DNA of 64,000 nucleotides from Streptomyces sp. GSL17-111 (GTDB lineage Bacteria; Actinomycetota; Actinomycetes; Streptomycetales; Streptomycetaceae), in contig NZ_JBAJNS010000001.1 in NCBI RefSeq assembly GCF_037911585.1, forward strand, positions 2,846,001 through 2,910,000, read 5' to 3'. The notes below the pieces were generated by a model. That model was given only the letters and a program-made list of their open reading frames with translations. It did not search any database and had not been told where the DNA came from. Every line of letters starts with the position of its first letter. Position 1 is the first letter of the stretch. A program made the position numbers and the translations under genes. Of this stretch, positions 24,541-32,955 are shown in pieces.

Positions 24541-27036
24541 GTGAATGTGCCGTACGACCGCGAGGGCGGTGAGCGGGGACCGGCCGCACCGGGCGAGGAG
24601 GGACACGACGCGTACGTGCAGGACGCCTATGCCGCCGACCCCTACCGCAACCGCGACCTCGCCTCGCAGGACCCGGTGGACGAGGCACTGTACGACCGTG
24701 CCGAGCACCCCCCGCCACCCCCGCCCCCCGCGCCGGAGACGCTCTACCAGCCGCCGCAGGCTCCACCCCACGCACCGGATCCCCGCCGGTGGGCCACACC
24801 CCCCGCGCCCGAGCCCGACGGGCCCTCCCGGCATCTGCCCTACGCCGACGAGGCGGCGCGCGTCCAGTACACCGGTGTGGACGAGCTGATCACCCGGGCG
24901 CCCGACCATGACGACCGCCACGGCGCCGTCCCCCGCGAGCGGCCCGAGGACGCCTTCGCGCACCTCTTCCGGGATCAGCAGCAGATTCCGCAGCAGCCGC
25001 CGCAGCACCCGTACGGCCACCCCGGCTCCTCCCCTGCCTCCGCACAGGCCGGGCCGCCGTACGGGGTGCCGTACGAGGGCCAGGACCGGCAGCAACCGGC
25101 CTCGAACCGCGGACCGCAGCCGCCCGGCGCCCCGTACGCCCACCAGGCGCCGTACGGGAGCGGGGGGGCACCGCAGCACCCCGGGTACGCGCAGAGCCCC
25201 GAGTACGCGCAGTACGGCGAGTACGGAGAGCCGCCACGGGCACCGCACCACCAGGCGCCGGCGGGCGCCGTCCCGCAGCACGAGGCTCCGCTTTCCCCGC
25301 CCGCTCCCGGTGCCCCGCCCACCGCGACCACGGCGCCCCCGCAGGACGCCCCGACCGGTGACGCGGCACGGCCCGCTCCCGCCAAGCCCGGCGGCCGCCG
25401 CGGCGGCGGCGGACTGCTGAAGTCCAGCGCGGTGATGGCCGCAGGCACCCTCGTGTCCCGCATCACCGGCTTCGTCCGCACGCTCGTGATCACCGCCGCC
25501 CTCGGCGCAGCTCTCCTCGGCGATGCCTACACGGTCGCGTACACGCTGCCCACCATGGTCTACATGCTGTCGATCGGCGGCGGCCTCAACTCCGTCTTCG
25601 TGCCGCAGCTCGTCCGGGCCATGAAGAACGACGAGGACGGCGGGGAAGCGTACGCCAGTCGGCTGCTCACGCTCGTGATGGTGATCCTCGCCGGTCTGAC
25701 GCTGCTCACCTTCCTGGCCGCGCCGCTGCTGGTACGCATGCTCTCGGTGTCCATCGCGGACCGCCCCGACGCGAACAACGTGGCCGTGACGTTCGCACGC
25801 TACTGCCTACCGACGATCTTCTTCATGGGCGTGCACGTCGTCATGGGGCAGATCCTCAACGCCCGCGGCCGGTTCGGCGCCATGATGTGGACGCCGGTCC
25901 TCAACAACCTCGTCATCATCTTCACGTTCGGCTCGTTCATCTGGGTCTACGGCAGCGCGGAGAGCTCAGGCCTCGGCGTCGGGAGCATCCCGCCCGAGGG
26001 CATCCGGCTCCTCGGCGTCGGGACCCTGCTCGGGTTGGTGGTCCAGGCCCTGGCGATGCTGCCCTACCTCCGGGCCGCGGGCTTCCGCTTCCGGCCCCGC
26101 TTCGACTGGAAGGGGCAGGGTCTCGGCAAGGCCGCCAAGCTGGCCAAATGGACGTTCTTCTTCGTGCTCGCCAACCAGGCCGGCCTCCTGGTCGTCACGC
26201 AGCTCGCCACTGCGGCGGGGGCCGAGGCGGCGGCCGGAGGCAACGACGGCGCCGGCATCCTCGGCTACCAGAACGCCCTGCTCATCTGGCAGATGCCGCA
26301 GGCCATCATCACCGTCTCCGTCATGGCCGCGCTGCTGCCCAGGCTCTCCCGCTCGGCCCATGACGAGGACCGGGACGCCGTCCGTGACGACCTCTCGCAC
26401 GGCCTGCGCACCTCGGCGGTCGCCATCGTGCCGATCGCCTTCGCGTTCCTGGCCCTGGGCGTGCCGATGTGCCTCGTGCTCTACGCGTCGGTGGGTTCCG
26501 ACCCGGCGACGTCGATGGGCCTGATCCTCATGGCGTTCGGCCTCGGGCTCATTCCCTACTCCGTGCAGTACATCGTGTTGCGGGCGTTCTACGCCTACGA
26601 GGACACGCGCACGCCCTTCTACAACACCGTCATCGTCGCGATCGGCAACGCGGCGGGCGCCGGTCTCTGCTACCTGCTGCTGCCCGGCCGGTACGCGGTC
26701 GCGGGCATGGCCGCCACCTATGGCCTGGCCTACGTCATCGGCGTCGCCGTGGCCTGGCGCCGACTGCGCGCCAAGCTCGACGGCGACCTCGACGGCTCCC
26801 GCATCGCCCGCACCTACGCCCGGCTCGGGCTCGCCAGCGTTCCGGGCACCCTCGCGGGTGGCGCGGCCGCCTACGGCATCGTGCGGACGCTCGGTGACGG
26901 CTTCATGGGCGGGCTGAGCGCGCTCGTCGCAGGATCGCTCGTCATGGCGGTGCTCTTCGTCCTGATGGCGAAGCGACTCCGGATCCAGGAAATGACCGCG
27001 ATGATCGGCATGGTCCGCGCCAAACTCGGTCGCTGA
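24541..27036 (+). CDS. murJ: Lipid II flippase MurJ (MviN) with long cytoplasmic N-terminus
   Basis: An 831-residue protein. The first ~290 residues are disordered, rich in Pro, Gln, Tyr and Ala. The remainder is a MurJ-type membrane domain with about 14 segments, beginning VMAAGTLVSRITGFVRTLVI and containing MVYMLSIGGGLNSVFVPQLVRA, a strongly conserved region of the family. MurJ flips lipid-linked peptidoglycan precursor to the outside. The GTG at 24541 has GAGGTGGGG before it. The pseudokinase, sigM and anti-sigma genes follow in the same direction, the standard actinobacterial order. Confidence 0.93.
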   Translation: MNVPYDREGGERGPAAPGEEGHDAYVQDAYAADPYRNRDLASQDPVDEALYDRAEHPPPPPPPAPETLYQPPQAPPHAPDPRRWATPPAPEPDGPSRHLPYADEAARVQYTGVDELITRAPDHDDRHGAVPRERPEDAFAHLFRDQQQIPQQPPQHPYGHPGSSPASAQAGPPYGVPYEGQDRQQPASNRGPQPPGAPYAHQAPYGSGGAPQHPGYAQSPEYAQYGEYGEPPRAPHHQAPAGAVPQHEAPLSPPAPGAPPTATTAPPQDAPTGDAARPAPAKPGGRRGGGGLLKSSAVMAAGTLVSRITGFVRTLVITAALGAALLGDAYTVAYTLPTMVYMLSIGGGLNSVFVPQLVRAMKNDEDGGEAYASRLLTLVMVILAGLTLLTFLAAPLLVRMLSVSIADRPDANNVAVTFARYCLPTIFFMGVHVVMGQILNARGRFGAMMWTPVLNNLVIIFTFGSFIWVYGSAESSGLGVGSIPPEGIRLLGVGTLLGLVVQALAMLPYLRAAGFRFRPRFDWKGQGLGKAAKLAKWTFFFVLANQAGLLVVTQLATAAGAEAAAGGNDGAGILGYQNALLIWQMPQAIITVSVMAALLPRLSRSAHDEDRDAVRDDLSHGLRTSAVAIVPIAFAFLALGVPMCLVLYASVGSDPATSMGLILMAFGLGLIPYSVQYIVLRAFYAYEDTRTPFYNTVIVAIGNAAGAGLCYLLLPGRYAVAGMAATYGLAYVIGVAVAWRRLRAKLDGDLDGSRIARTYARLGLASVPGTLAGGAAAYGIVRTLGDGFMGGLSALVAGSLVMAVLFVLMAKRLRIQEMTAMIGMVRAKLGR

Positions 27037-27175
27037 TACCACCCCAACCGCCCTCCCGTGTCGTGCGCCACGGGGGAGGGCGGGCACAATTGGCTGTGGC
27101 CGGTCCCGGCCCGCCCGATGTACCGGGCACATCGGGCCGGTACGGGACGGAACGGACGGGGAGGCAGGAGCGACG

Positions 27176-29017
27176 GTGGCGGAACGGAGCACAGCTGCCG
27201 TCGACGTGGGGCACTCGGGCGGTCAGGGCGGTGGCGAGAAGACGCCACGCACCGACACCGCCGAGGACACCGCGGCCGACGGTGCCACGCCCCAGCACGA
27301 GGACCGGGAGGCAGACGCCGCTGCCGCCGACAGCACCGAGGACACGGCGCCCCGCGAGGACGCCGCTTCGCCACCTGCTTCGGCCTCCCCCGACGACGGC
27401 ACCGCCTCCTCGGACGATCCTGGGCGGACGCCCGCAGCGCCCGCCCGAGCCACCCGGCCGAGCCCGCCACCTCCCGAGCTGCACAGCGGCCACAAGCTCG
27501 CCAAGCGCTACCGCCTGGAGGAGTGCGTCACCCGGCTCGACGGCTTCAGCAGCTGGCGTGCCGTGGACGAGAAGCTGCGCCGAGCCGTGGGCGTCCACGT
27601 GCTACCGGCCGACCACCGGCGCGTCCGTCCCGTCCTGGCCGCCGCCCGCTCCGCCGCGCTCCTGGGCGACCCCCGCTTCGTCCAGGTCCTGGATGCCGTC
27701 GAGGATGGCGAGCTGGTCTACGTCGTCCACGAGTGGCTCCCGGACGCGACGCCACTGACGGCGCTTCTCGCCGCCGGTCCGCTGCCCGCCCACGAGGCCT
27801 ACGAGCTGGTGCGGCACCTCGCCGGGGCCTTGGCGGCGGCCCACCGCGAGGGACTCGCACACCTCCGGCTCACCCCGGGCGCCGTGCTGCGCACCGTGAC
27901 CGGCCAGTACCGCATCCGCGGCCTCGCGGTGAACGCGGCGCTGCGCGGCATCTCCTCGGACACCCCGCAGCGCTCCGACACGGAGGCCATCGGCGCGCTG
28001 CTCTACGCCGCCCTCACCCGGCTCTGGCCGTACGAGGAGGACGCCTACGGGCTGAGCGCCGCCACCCAGCTTGCCGGCGGCACCCTGATGCCTCCCGACC
28101 AGGTCCGCGCGGGCGTTCACCGAGGGCTGTCGGAGCTGGCCATGCGTGCTCTGGTCAACGACGGGGCAACGGCCTCCAGCGAGAACCCGCCGTGCACGAC
28201 GCCCGCGGAGCTGGTGGCGGCCGTCGCCGAGCTGCCACGCATCCGTCCCCCGGAGCCGGACTTCGTGCATCCGGCACCGTACGAGCGGACCACCTACCAG
28301 CAGGGCGTTCTGGCGGCGGACCGCGGACCCGTCGGGCCCGGGGCCCGCCCCGGGCTGGTCGCCGACGCGCCGCCCGCGCTGCCCGGCGGCCGGACCGGCA
28401 AGGCCCTCAAGTGGGGGGTTGCGGCGCTCCTGGTCGCCGCCCTGAGCCTGGGCAGCTGGCAGGTCGCCGACACGTTGCTGCGTGGTGACCGCGGAACGGA
28501 CACGACGCAGCAGAACGAGGACGACGCGGAGGAGCAGAGCAAGGACTCCCCGGCCGAGAAGCCGGAGACCGGGGAGCCGGTCAGCATCGAGTCGGCCCGC
28601 ATCCTCGATCCCGGCGGCGTGGGCCGTGAGAGCGCCAAGGACGCGGCCCTGGCCTTCGACGGCGACGAGGGCAGCTACTGGCAGACCCTGTACTACGCCA
28701 GCGCGCAGTTCGGGAACCTCAAGCCGGGAGTGGGGCTCATCCTGGACCTCGGCTCCGTGCAGCAGGTGAACACACTCGACGTCCGGTTCCGGGGAGAGAC
28801 GGCCGTCGACTTCCTCGCCGCACCATCCTCATCGAGCGGTGAGCCGGACTCGCTGCACGATTTCAGCATGGTCAGCAGCGGCCGTGGGTCCGAGGTCGCC
28901 CTGGAGGCGAAGAAGCCGATCAAGACGCGGTACGTGCTGGTCTGGCTCACGGAGCTACCGCTCACCGAGGACGGCGAATACCGTGGCCGGATCACGGAGA
29001 TCGGCATACGGAGCTGA
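27176..29017 (+). CDS. Membrane pseudokinase with extracellular discoidin-like domain
   Basis: A 613-residue protein. Residues ~100-350 form a kinase-like domain that lacks the catalytic residues: the HRD loop reads HREGLAHLRLTPGAVL and the DFG position reads RIRGLAVN. One membrane segment (GKALKWGVAALLVAALSLG) leads to an outer domain of ~160 residues with SYWQT and LGSVQQVNTLDVRF, resembling a discoidin-type binding fold. In mycobacteria the same pseudokinase and outer domain are fused to MviN and bind FhaA to control MurJ; here it is a separate gene just after murJ. A regulatory role on the flippase is inferred. The start is a GTG with GGCAGGAG upstream. Confidence 0.85.
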   Translation: MAERSTAAVDVGHSGGQGGGEKTPRTDTAEDTAADGATPQHEDREADAAAADSTEDTAPREDAASPPASASPDDGTASSDDPGRTPAAPARATRPSPPPPELHSGHKLAKRYRLEECVTRLDGFSSWRAVDEKLRRAVGVHVLPADHRRVRPVLAAARSAALLGDPRFVQVLDAVEDGELVYVVHEWLPDATPLTALLAAGPLPAHEAYELVRHLAGALAAAHREGLAHLRLTPGAVLRTVTGQYRIRGLAVNAALRGISSDTPQRSDTEAIGALLYAALTRLWPYEEDAYGLSAATQLAGGTLMPPDQVRAGVHRGLSELAMRALVNDGATASSENPPCTTPAELVAAVAELPRIRPPEPDFVHPAPYERTTYQQGVLAADRGPVGPGARPGLVADAPPALPGGRTGKALKWGVAALLVAALSLGSWQVADTLLRGDRGTDTTQQNEDDAEEQSKDSPAEKPETGEPVSIESARILDPGGVGRESAKDAALAFDGDEGSYWQTLYYASAQFGNLKPGVGLILDLGSVQQVNTLDVRFRGETAVDFLAAPSSSSGEPDSLHDFSMVSSGRGSEVALEAKKPIKTRYVLVWLTELPLTEDGEYRGRITEIGIRS

Positions 29018-29053
29018 TCCGGATCCGTACCCAGGCTGAGGGAGGGCCCTGCG

Positions 29054-29779
29054 GTGGGCGAGAACGCCATGGGGCGCACCCGGCGCGGTGACGCCCCCGA
29101 GCCGCTCGACGACCACGAGCTGCTGGCCCGCCACGTGGCCGGCGACCCGGAGGCCTTCGGCGAGCTCGTACGCCGCCACCGCGACCGGCTGTGGGCCGTG
29201 GCGCTGCGCACACTCGGGGACCGCGAGGAGGCGGCCGACGCCGTTCAGGACGCCCTGGTGTCGGCGTACCGCCGGGCCGAGACCTTCCGTGGCCGCTCCG
29301 CAGTGACGACCTGGCTGCATCGCATCACCGTCAACGCCTGCCTCGACCGTGCGCGGAAGGCCGCTTCGCGGCGGACCTCCCTGACCGACGACACCGAGCG
29401 TCTGGACCGGTTGATGGAGCCGGAGGAGTCCGCCGAGGCGCCTGCGGAGCGCTCGGACGTGCACCGCCAGCTCATCGCCGCGCTGAGCCGGCTCCCGGCC
29501 GATCAGCGGGCCGCTCTGGTGCTCGTGGACATGCAGGGGTATCCCGTCGCGGAGGCGGCCCAGATCCTCGATGTGGCCGTCGGTACCGTCAAGAGTCGCT
29601 GCGCCCGTGGCCGGGCCCGACTCCTCCCCCTCGTCGGGCACCTGCGGCCGGACGGCGGCCCACCGGACGGCGGCACCGCCTCGGCACCAGGACGGAACCG
29701 GACGGGCGGGGCATCCGTCCCACCGCCACAAGGGGTCAGAGGAAGTGGAGCCGTGAAGGGCGGAGGTGGAGCAGCATGA
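29054..29779 (+). CDS. sigM: ECF sigma factor SigM
   Basis: A 241-residue group 4 sigma factor. Region 2 (~residues 25-95) has the pattern FGELVRRHRDRLWAVALRTL, then DAVQDALVSAYRRAETFRG and TTWLHRITVNACLDRAR. Region 4 (~135-185) ends in VAVGTVKSRCARGRARL. A Gly/Pro tail follows. It directs RNA polymerase to a stress regulon; in streptomycetes SigM is linked to envelope or thiol-related stress. The GTG at 29054 has GGAGGG 7 nt upstream. The stop overlaps the start of the anti-sigma gene by 4 nt, so the two proteins are made together. Confidence 0.92.
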   Translation: MGENAMGRTRRGDAPEPLDDHELLARHVAGDPEAFGELVRRHRDRLWAVALRTLGDREEAADAVQDALVSAYRRAETFRGRSAVTTWLHRITVNACLDRARKAASRRTSLTDDTERLDRLMEPEESAEAPAERSDVHRQLIAALSRLPADQRAALVLVDMQGYPVAEAAQILDVAVGTVKSRCARGRARLLPLVGHLRPDGGPPDGGTASAPGRNRTGGASVPPPQGVRGSGAVKGGGGAA

Positions 29780-30681
29780 CCGCGTCTTTCGCGACACCCG
29801 ACCGGAACGACCATCCCGAGGTCGAGGACATCGCTGACCTGGCCGAGGGCCTGCTGGCCCCCGAGCACTCCGCTCGGGTGCGGGACCACGTCCAGCGGTG
29901 CCGACGCTGCGCCGAGGTCCGCGACACCCTGGCCGCGCTCCAGGGAGATCTCCGTGAGCTGAACGCCGCGGAGCCGATGCCGGAGGACGTCGTCGGCCGG
30001 ATCGAGGCCGCCCTGGCCGCCGAGGCTGCGCAGTCGGCCCGGCCCACCACGCGTCTCCCGGGGCCCTCCACAGATCCCAGGGCTCATGTTTCACGTGAAA
30101 CACGACGCCCTTCCAGCACCTCGGCAGCTGCGACCGGGCCCGGCCGCCCCCGGCCACGGCGTCGCCCCTGGGCCCGCCGCCGCACGGCACTGCTCAGCGC
30201 GGCCGGTGCCCTGGCTGTCGCGGCCCTCGGTGGGGTGCTCGCGTCCGGGGCCCTCACGAGTGACAGCACGAACGACCCACCGAGCGTGGCGAAGCCCCAG
30301 GAGGAGGCGGCCGGACACGATCGGTTGGAAGACCAGGTTCATGCCCTCCTCGCAGCGCCGACCACGTCCCCGGCCCCGCGTCCCGACCAGGACCCGGCGA
30401 CGCCCGACGGACCGAGCGCCCAGGGAGACCCCAACCTTCCCTTCACCGCGGAGACCGCCCCTGCCGTCCCGCCCTGCGTCGAGCGCGCTGTGGGCCGGGC
30501 CGAGCAGCCGATCGCCCTGGGTGAGGACAGCTACCAGGGCACTGCGGCCTACCTGGTCGTGCTTCCGCACCCTGGTGACGAGAGCCGTGTCGACGCCTAT
30601 GTGGTCGATGCGAGCTGTGTCACCCAGGCCCCCCAGGGGGAGGGCCGACAGTTGGCCTTCCGCACCGTCGAGCGTTCCTGA
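29776..30681 (+). CDS. Zinc-finger anti-sigma factor for SigM
   Basis: A 301-residue membrane protein. The N-terminal zinc anti-sigma motif is HVQRCRRC (~residues 38-45), which holds zinc and binds region 2 of the sigma factor. A basic linker and a membrane segment (ALLSAAGALAVAALGGVLAS, ~140-159) lead to an outer domain of unknown fold, ending YVVDASCVTQAPQ. The gene overlaps sigM by ATGA, typical of a sigma/anti-sigma pair. A parS site is embedded in the linker-coding part and reads as part of HVSRETR in the protein. Confidence 0.85.
   Translation: MTASFATPDRNDHPEVEDIADLAEGLLAPEHSARVRDHVQRCRRCAEVRDTLAALQGDLRELNAAEPMPEDVVGRIEAALAAEAAQSARPTTRLPGPSTDPRAHVSRETRRPSSTSAAATGPGRPRPRRRPWARRRTALLSAAGALAVAALGGVLASGALTSDSTNDPPSVAKPQEEAAGHDRLEDQVHALLAAPTTSPAPRPDQDPATPDGPSAQGDPNLPFTAETAPAVPPCVERAVGRAEQPIALGEDSYQGTAAYLVVLPHPGDESRVDAYVVDASCVTQAPQGEGRQLAFRTVERS
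30088..30101. other. parS partition site inside a coding region
   Basis: Exact GTTTCACGTGAAAC within the anti-sigma gene; it is read in frame as V-S-R-E-T with its flanks. Its placement in a poorly conserved linker suggests the DNA sequence, not the protein, is under selection. Confidence 0.9.
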
Positions 30682-30723
30682 CTCCGGCACGGGAGCCGGC
30701 CCGCCCGCCCGGTGAGAACCGGC

Positions 30724-30750
30724 GGGAATGTGCGGCCCGTAGTATCCGTT
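30724..30750 (+). promoter_or_regulatory. Sigma-R-type promoter of trxB-trxA
   Basis: GGGAAT (30724-30729), an 18-nt spacer and GTT (30748-30750) match the known sigma-R consensus GGGAAT-N18-GTT. It lies 60 nt before trxB. In streptomycetes sigma-R controls thioredoxin genes after thiol oxidation, so the match in both sequence and gene supports it. Confidence 0.85.
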
Positions 30751-30810
30751 GGGCGGGGTGAGACCCCCACTCGGAACCGGAAGCCGTCGGCCAACAGAAG
30801 GAAGACACCT

Positions 30811-31806
30811 GTGAGTGACGTTCGCAATGTGATCATCATCGGCTCCGGGCCCGCCGGTTACACCGCGGCCCTCTACACCGCGCGCGCGTCCCTGAAGCCC
30901 CTGATCTTCGAAGGCTCGGTCACCGCCGGCGGCGCCCTGATGAACACCACCGAGGTCGAGAACTTCCCCGGCTTCGCCACCGGCATCATGGGCCCCGAAC
31001 TCATGGACCAGATGCGCGGCCAGGCCGAACGCTTCGGCGCCGAACTCATCCCCGACGACGTCACCGCCGTCGACCTCAAGGCCGACATCAAGACCGTCAC
31101 CGACTCCGCCGGCACCGTCCACCGCGCCCGCACCGTCATCATCGCCACCGGCTCCCAGCACCGCCGCCTCGGCCTCCCCCAGGAGGACGAACTCTCCGGA
31201 CGCGGCGTCTCCTACTGCGCCACCTGCGACGGCTTCTTCTTCCGCGACCAGGACATCGCCGTCGTCGGCGGCGGCGACACCGCCATGGAAGAAGCCACCT
31301 TCCTCTCCCGCTTCGCCAAAACCGTCACCGTCGTCCACCGCCGCGACACCCTGCGCGCCTCCAAGGCCATGCAGGACCGCGCCTTCGCCGACCCCAAGAT
31401 CCGCTTCGCCTGGGACAGCGAGGTCCAGACGATCCACGCCACCGACGGCAAACTCTCCAGCCTCACCCTGCGCTCCACCAAGAACGGCGACACCGCCGAA
31501 CTCCCCGTCACCGGCCTCTTCGTCGCCATCGGCCACGACCCCCGCACCGAACTCTTCACCGACGTCCTCGACCTCGACGACGAGGGCTACCTCCTGGTCG
31601 ACGCCCCCTCCACCCGCACCAACATCCCCGGCGTCTTCGCCGCCGGCGACGTCGTCGACCACACCTACCGCCAAGCCATCACCGCCGCAGGCACCGGCTG
31701 CTCCGCCGCCCTCGACGCCGAACGCCACCTCGCCGCCCTCTCCGACACCCAACCCGCCGAACCGGAGAAGGCCATCGAAGCCGAACACGCCGCAGCCACC
31801 GCCTGA
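30811..31806 (+). CDS. trxB: Thioredoxin-disulfide reductase
   Basis: A 331-residue flavoprotein. FAD-binding [16 protein letters not shown] lies at residues ~11-26; the redox-active CATC is near 136-139 ([11 protein letters not shown]); the NADPH-binding [13 protein letters not shown] follows; [10 protein letters not shown] is the second FAD motif. The enzyme passes electrons from NADPH to thioredoxin. It is co-transcribed with trxA, which starts 47 nt downstream. The GTG start has GAAGGA upstream. The codon use is extremely C-rich, more so than its neighbours. Confidence 0.97.
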   Translation: MSDVRNVIIIGSGPAGYTAALYTARASLKPLIFEGSVTAGGALMNTTEVENFPGFATGIMGPELMDQMRGQAERFGAELIPDDVTAVDLKADIKTVTDSAGTVHRARTVIIATGSQHRRLGLPQEDELSGRGVSYCATCDGFFFRDQDIAVVGGGDTAMEEATFLSRFAKTVTVVHRRDTLRASKAMQDRAFADPKIRFAWDSEVQTIHATDGKLSSLTLRSTKNGDTAELPVTGLFVAIGHDPRTELFTDVLDLDDEGYLLVDAPSTRTNIPGVFAAGDVVDHTYRQAITAAGTGCSAALDAERHLAALSDTQPAEPEKAIEAEHAAATA

Positions 31807-31853
31807 CACAGACCATCCAGCTTTCCCCGTACGGACAACACTGAGGAGACTCC

Positions 31854-32177
31854 ATGGCCACCCAGACCGTCACTGACGCCGACTTCGAGTCGGTCGTGCT
31901 CAAGAGCGACAAGCCCGTGCTCGTCGACTTCTGGGCCGCGTGGTGCGGGCCGTGCCGTCAGATCGCCCCTTCCCTGGAGGCCATCTCCGAGGAGCAGGCG
32001 GAGAAGATCAAGGTCGTCAAGCTGAACATCGACGAGAACCCGGAGACGGCCGCCAAGTACGGGATCATGTCCATCCCGACGATGAACGTCTACCAGGGCG
32101 GCGACGTGGTCAAGACGATCGTCGGCGCAAAGCCGAAGGCGGCGCTGGAGAAGGAGCTGTCCGACTTCATCGGCTGA
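31854..32177 (+). CDS. trxA: Thioredoxin
   Basis: A 107-residue thioredoxin with active site WCGPC at residues 30-34, a cis-proline segment IMSIPTMNV, and the usual thioredoxin length. It reduces protein disulfides in the cytosol and is recharged by the TrxB upstream. The ATG is preceded by CTGAGGAG. A terminator with a T-run and a parS site follow the stop codon. No unusual residues are seen. Confidence 0.97.
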   Translation: MATQTVTDADFESVVLKSDKPVLVDFWAAWCGPCRQIAPSLEAISEEQAEKIKVVKLNIDENPETAAKYGIMSIPTMNVYQGGDVVKTIVGAKPKAALEKELSDFIG

Positions 32178-32190
32178 CACCCGGTACAAG

Positions 32191-32204
32191 GTTTCACGTG
32201 AAAC
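32191..32204. other. parS partition site next to terminator
   Basis: Exact GTTTCACGTGAAAC 13 nt after the trxA stop; its last four bases (AAAC) are also the first bases of the terminator stem. Confidence 0.9.
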
Positions 32205-32236
32205 GGCTCGGCCCCATGAGGAGGCCGGGCCGTTTT
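32201..32236 (+). terminator. trxBA terminator with T-run
   Basis: A 13-bp stem (AAACGGCTCGGCC with GGCCGGGCCGTTT, one G-T pair) with a 9-nt loop and a TTTT run, one of the few classical terminators here. It also separates trxA from the convergent GNAT gene. Confidence 0.8.
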
Positions 32237-32252
32237 CTCATCCCTGTCGCTG

Positions 32253-32870
32253 TCACAGCGGACGGAGCACAGGGTCCTTCTGCACCGCACCGAGCAGCTG
32301 GTCGAGGGCCCGCTCGACATCCTCCTTCCAGGAAAGCGTGGACCGCAGTTCCAGCCGCAACCTGGGGTACCGGACGTGGTGTCGCACCGTCTTGAAGCCC
32401 ACCGCTCGCAGGTGCTCGGCGGGCAGCAGGCAGCGGCTTTCGGCTCCACGTGCGTCAGCGATGGCCTCGATCGCCTTGAACCGGCGACGCAGCACGTCCT
32501 TGGCCACCGTCTGCACCATGACACGCCCCAACCCCTGGCCTCGGAAGGCGGGCAGGAGGGCTGCCGTGATCAGTTGGACCGCGTCCGGGGAAACAGGACC
32601 GGTCGGAAAGGCCGTGGTCCGAGGGACGTAGGCGGGCGGCGCGTACATCACGAAGCCCACCGGCTGCTCGTCCACATAGACCACGCGACCGCAGGAGCCC
32701 CACTCCAGGAGAACCGAGGAGACCCATGCCTCCTTCTCCGCCTTTGCCGTGCCTGCCCGCTCCGCATGCCCGGCCCTGACGGGATCGAGCTCCCAATGAA
32801 CACAGCGACGGCAGGCCGACGGCAGATCCGACAGGTTGTCCAAGGTGAGCGGAACGAGTTGACGCCCCAT
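32253..32870 (-). CDS. GNAT family acetyltransferase next to parB
   Basis: A 205-residue protein with a GNAT core. The N-terminal part has SACRRCVHWEL, whose CxxC plus upstream His may hold a metal. The acetyl-CoA motif A is LLPAFRGQGLGRVMV (~residues 125-139), followed by LRRRFKAIEAIAD and CLLPAEHLRAVGFK. The gene is found just outside parB in streptomycetes; its acceptor is unknown. The ATG at 32870 lies inside a 16-bp-arm inverted repeat (32859-32897) and has no clean ribosome site. A longer frame upstream would overlap the repeat and part of the gap to parB. Confidence 0.8.
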   Translation of the reverse strand: MGRQLVPLTLDNLSDLPSACRRCVHWELDPVRAGHAERAGTAKAEKEAWVSSVLLEWGSCGRVVYVDEQPVGFVMYAPPAYVPRTTAFPTGPVSPDAVQLITAALLPAFRGQGLGRVMVQTVAKDVLRRRFKAIEAIADARGAESRCLLPAEHLRAVGFKTVRHHVRYPRLRLELRSTLSWKEDVERALDQLLGAVQKDPVLRPL

Positions 32871-32897
32871 GGATTCATCGTATCCATGGGGCGTCAA
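32859..32897. repeat. Inverted repeat over the GNAT start codon
   Basis: Perfect arms TTGACGCCCCATGGAT (32859-32874) and ATCCATGGGGCGTCAA (32882-32897) around a 7-nt loop. Each arm contains CCATGG. The left arm contains the GNAT start codon, so the repeat could be an operator or could hide the start codon in the mRNA. Confidence 0.75.
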
Positions 32898-32955
32898 TTC
32901 GGTCCGCTGCCTCCCCCGACGGCGCGAAGGAGTCGCGGCGTGCGTGGGGCGGAGC

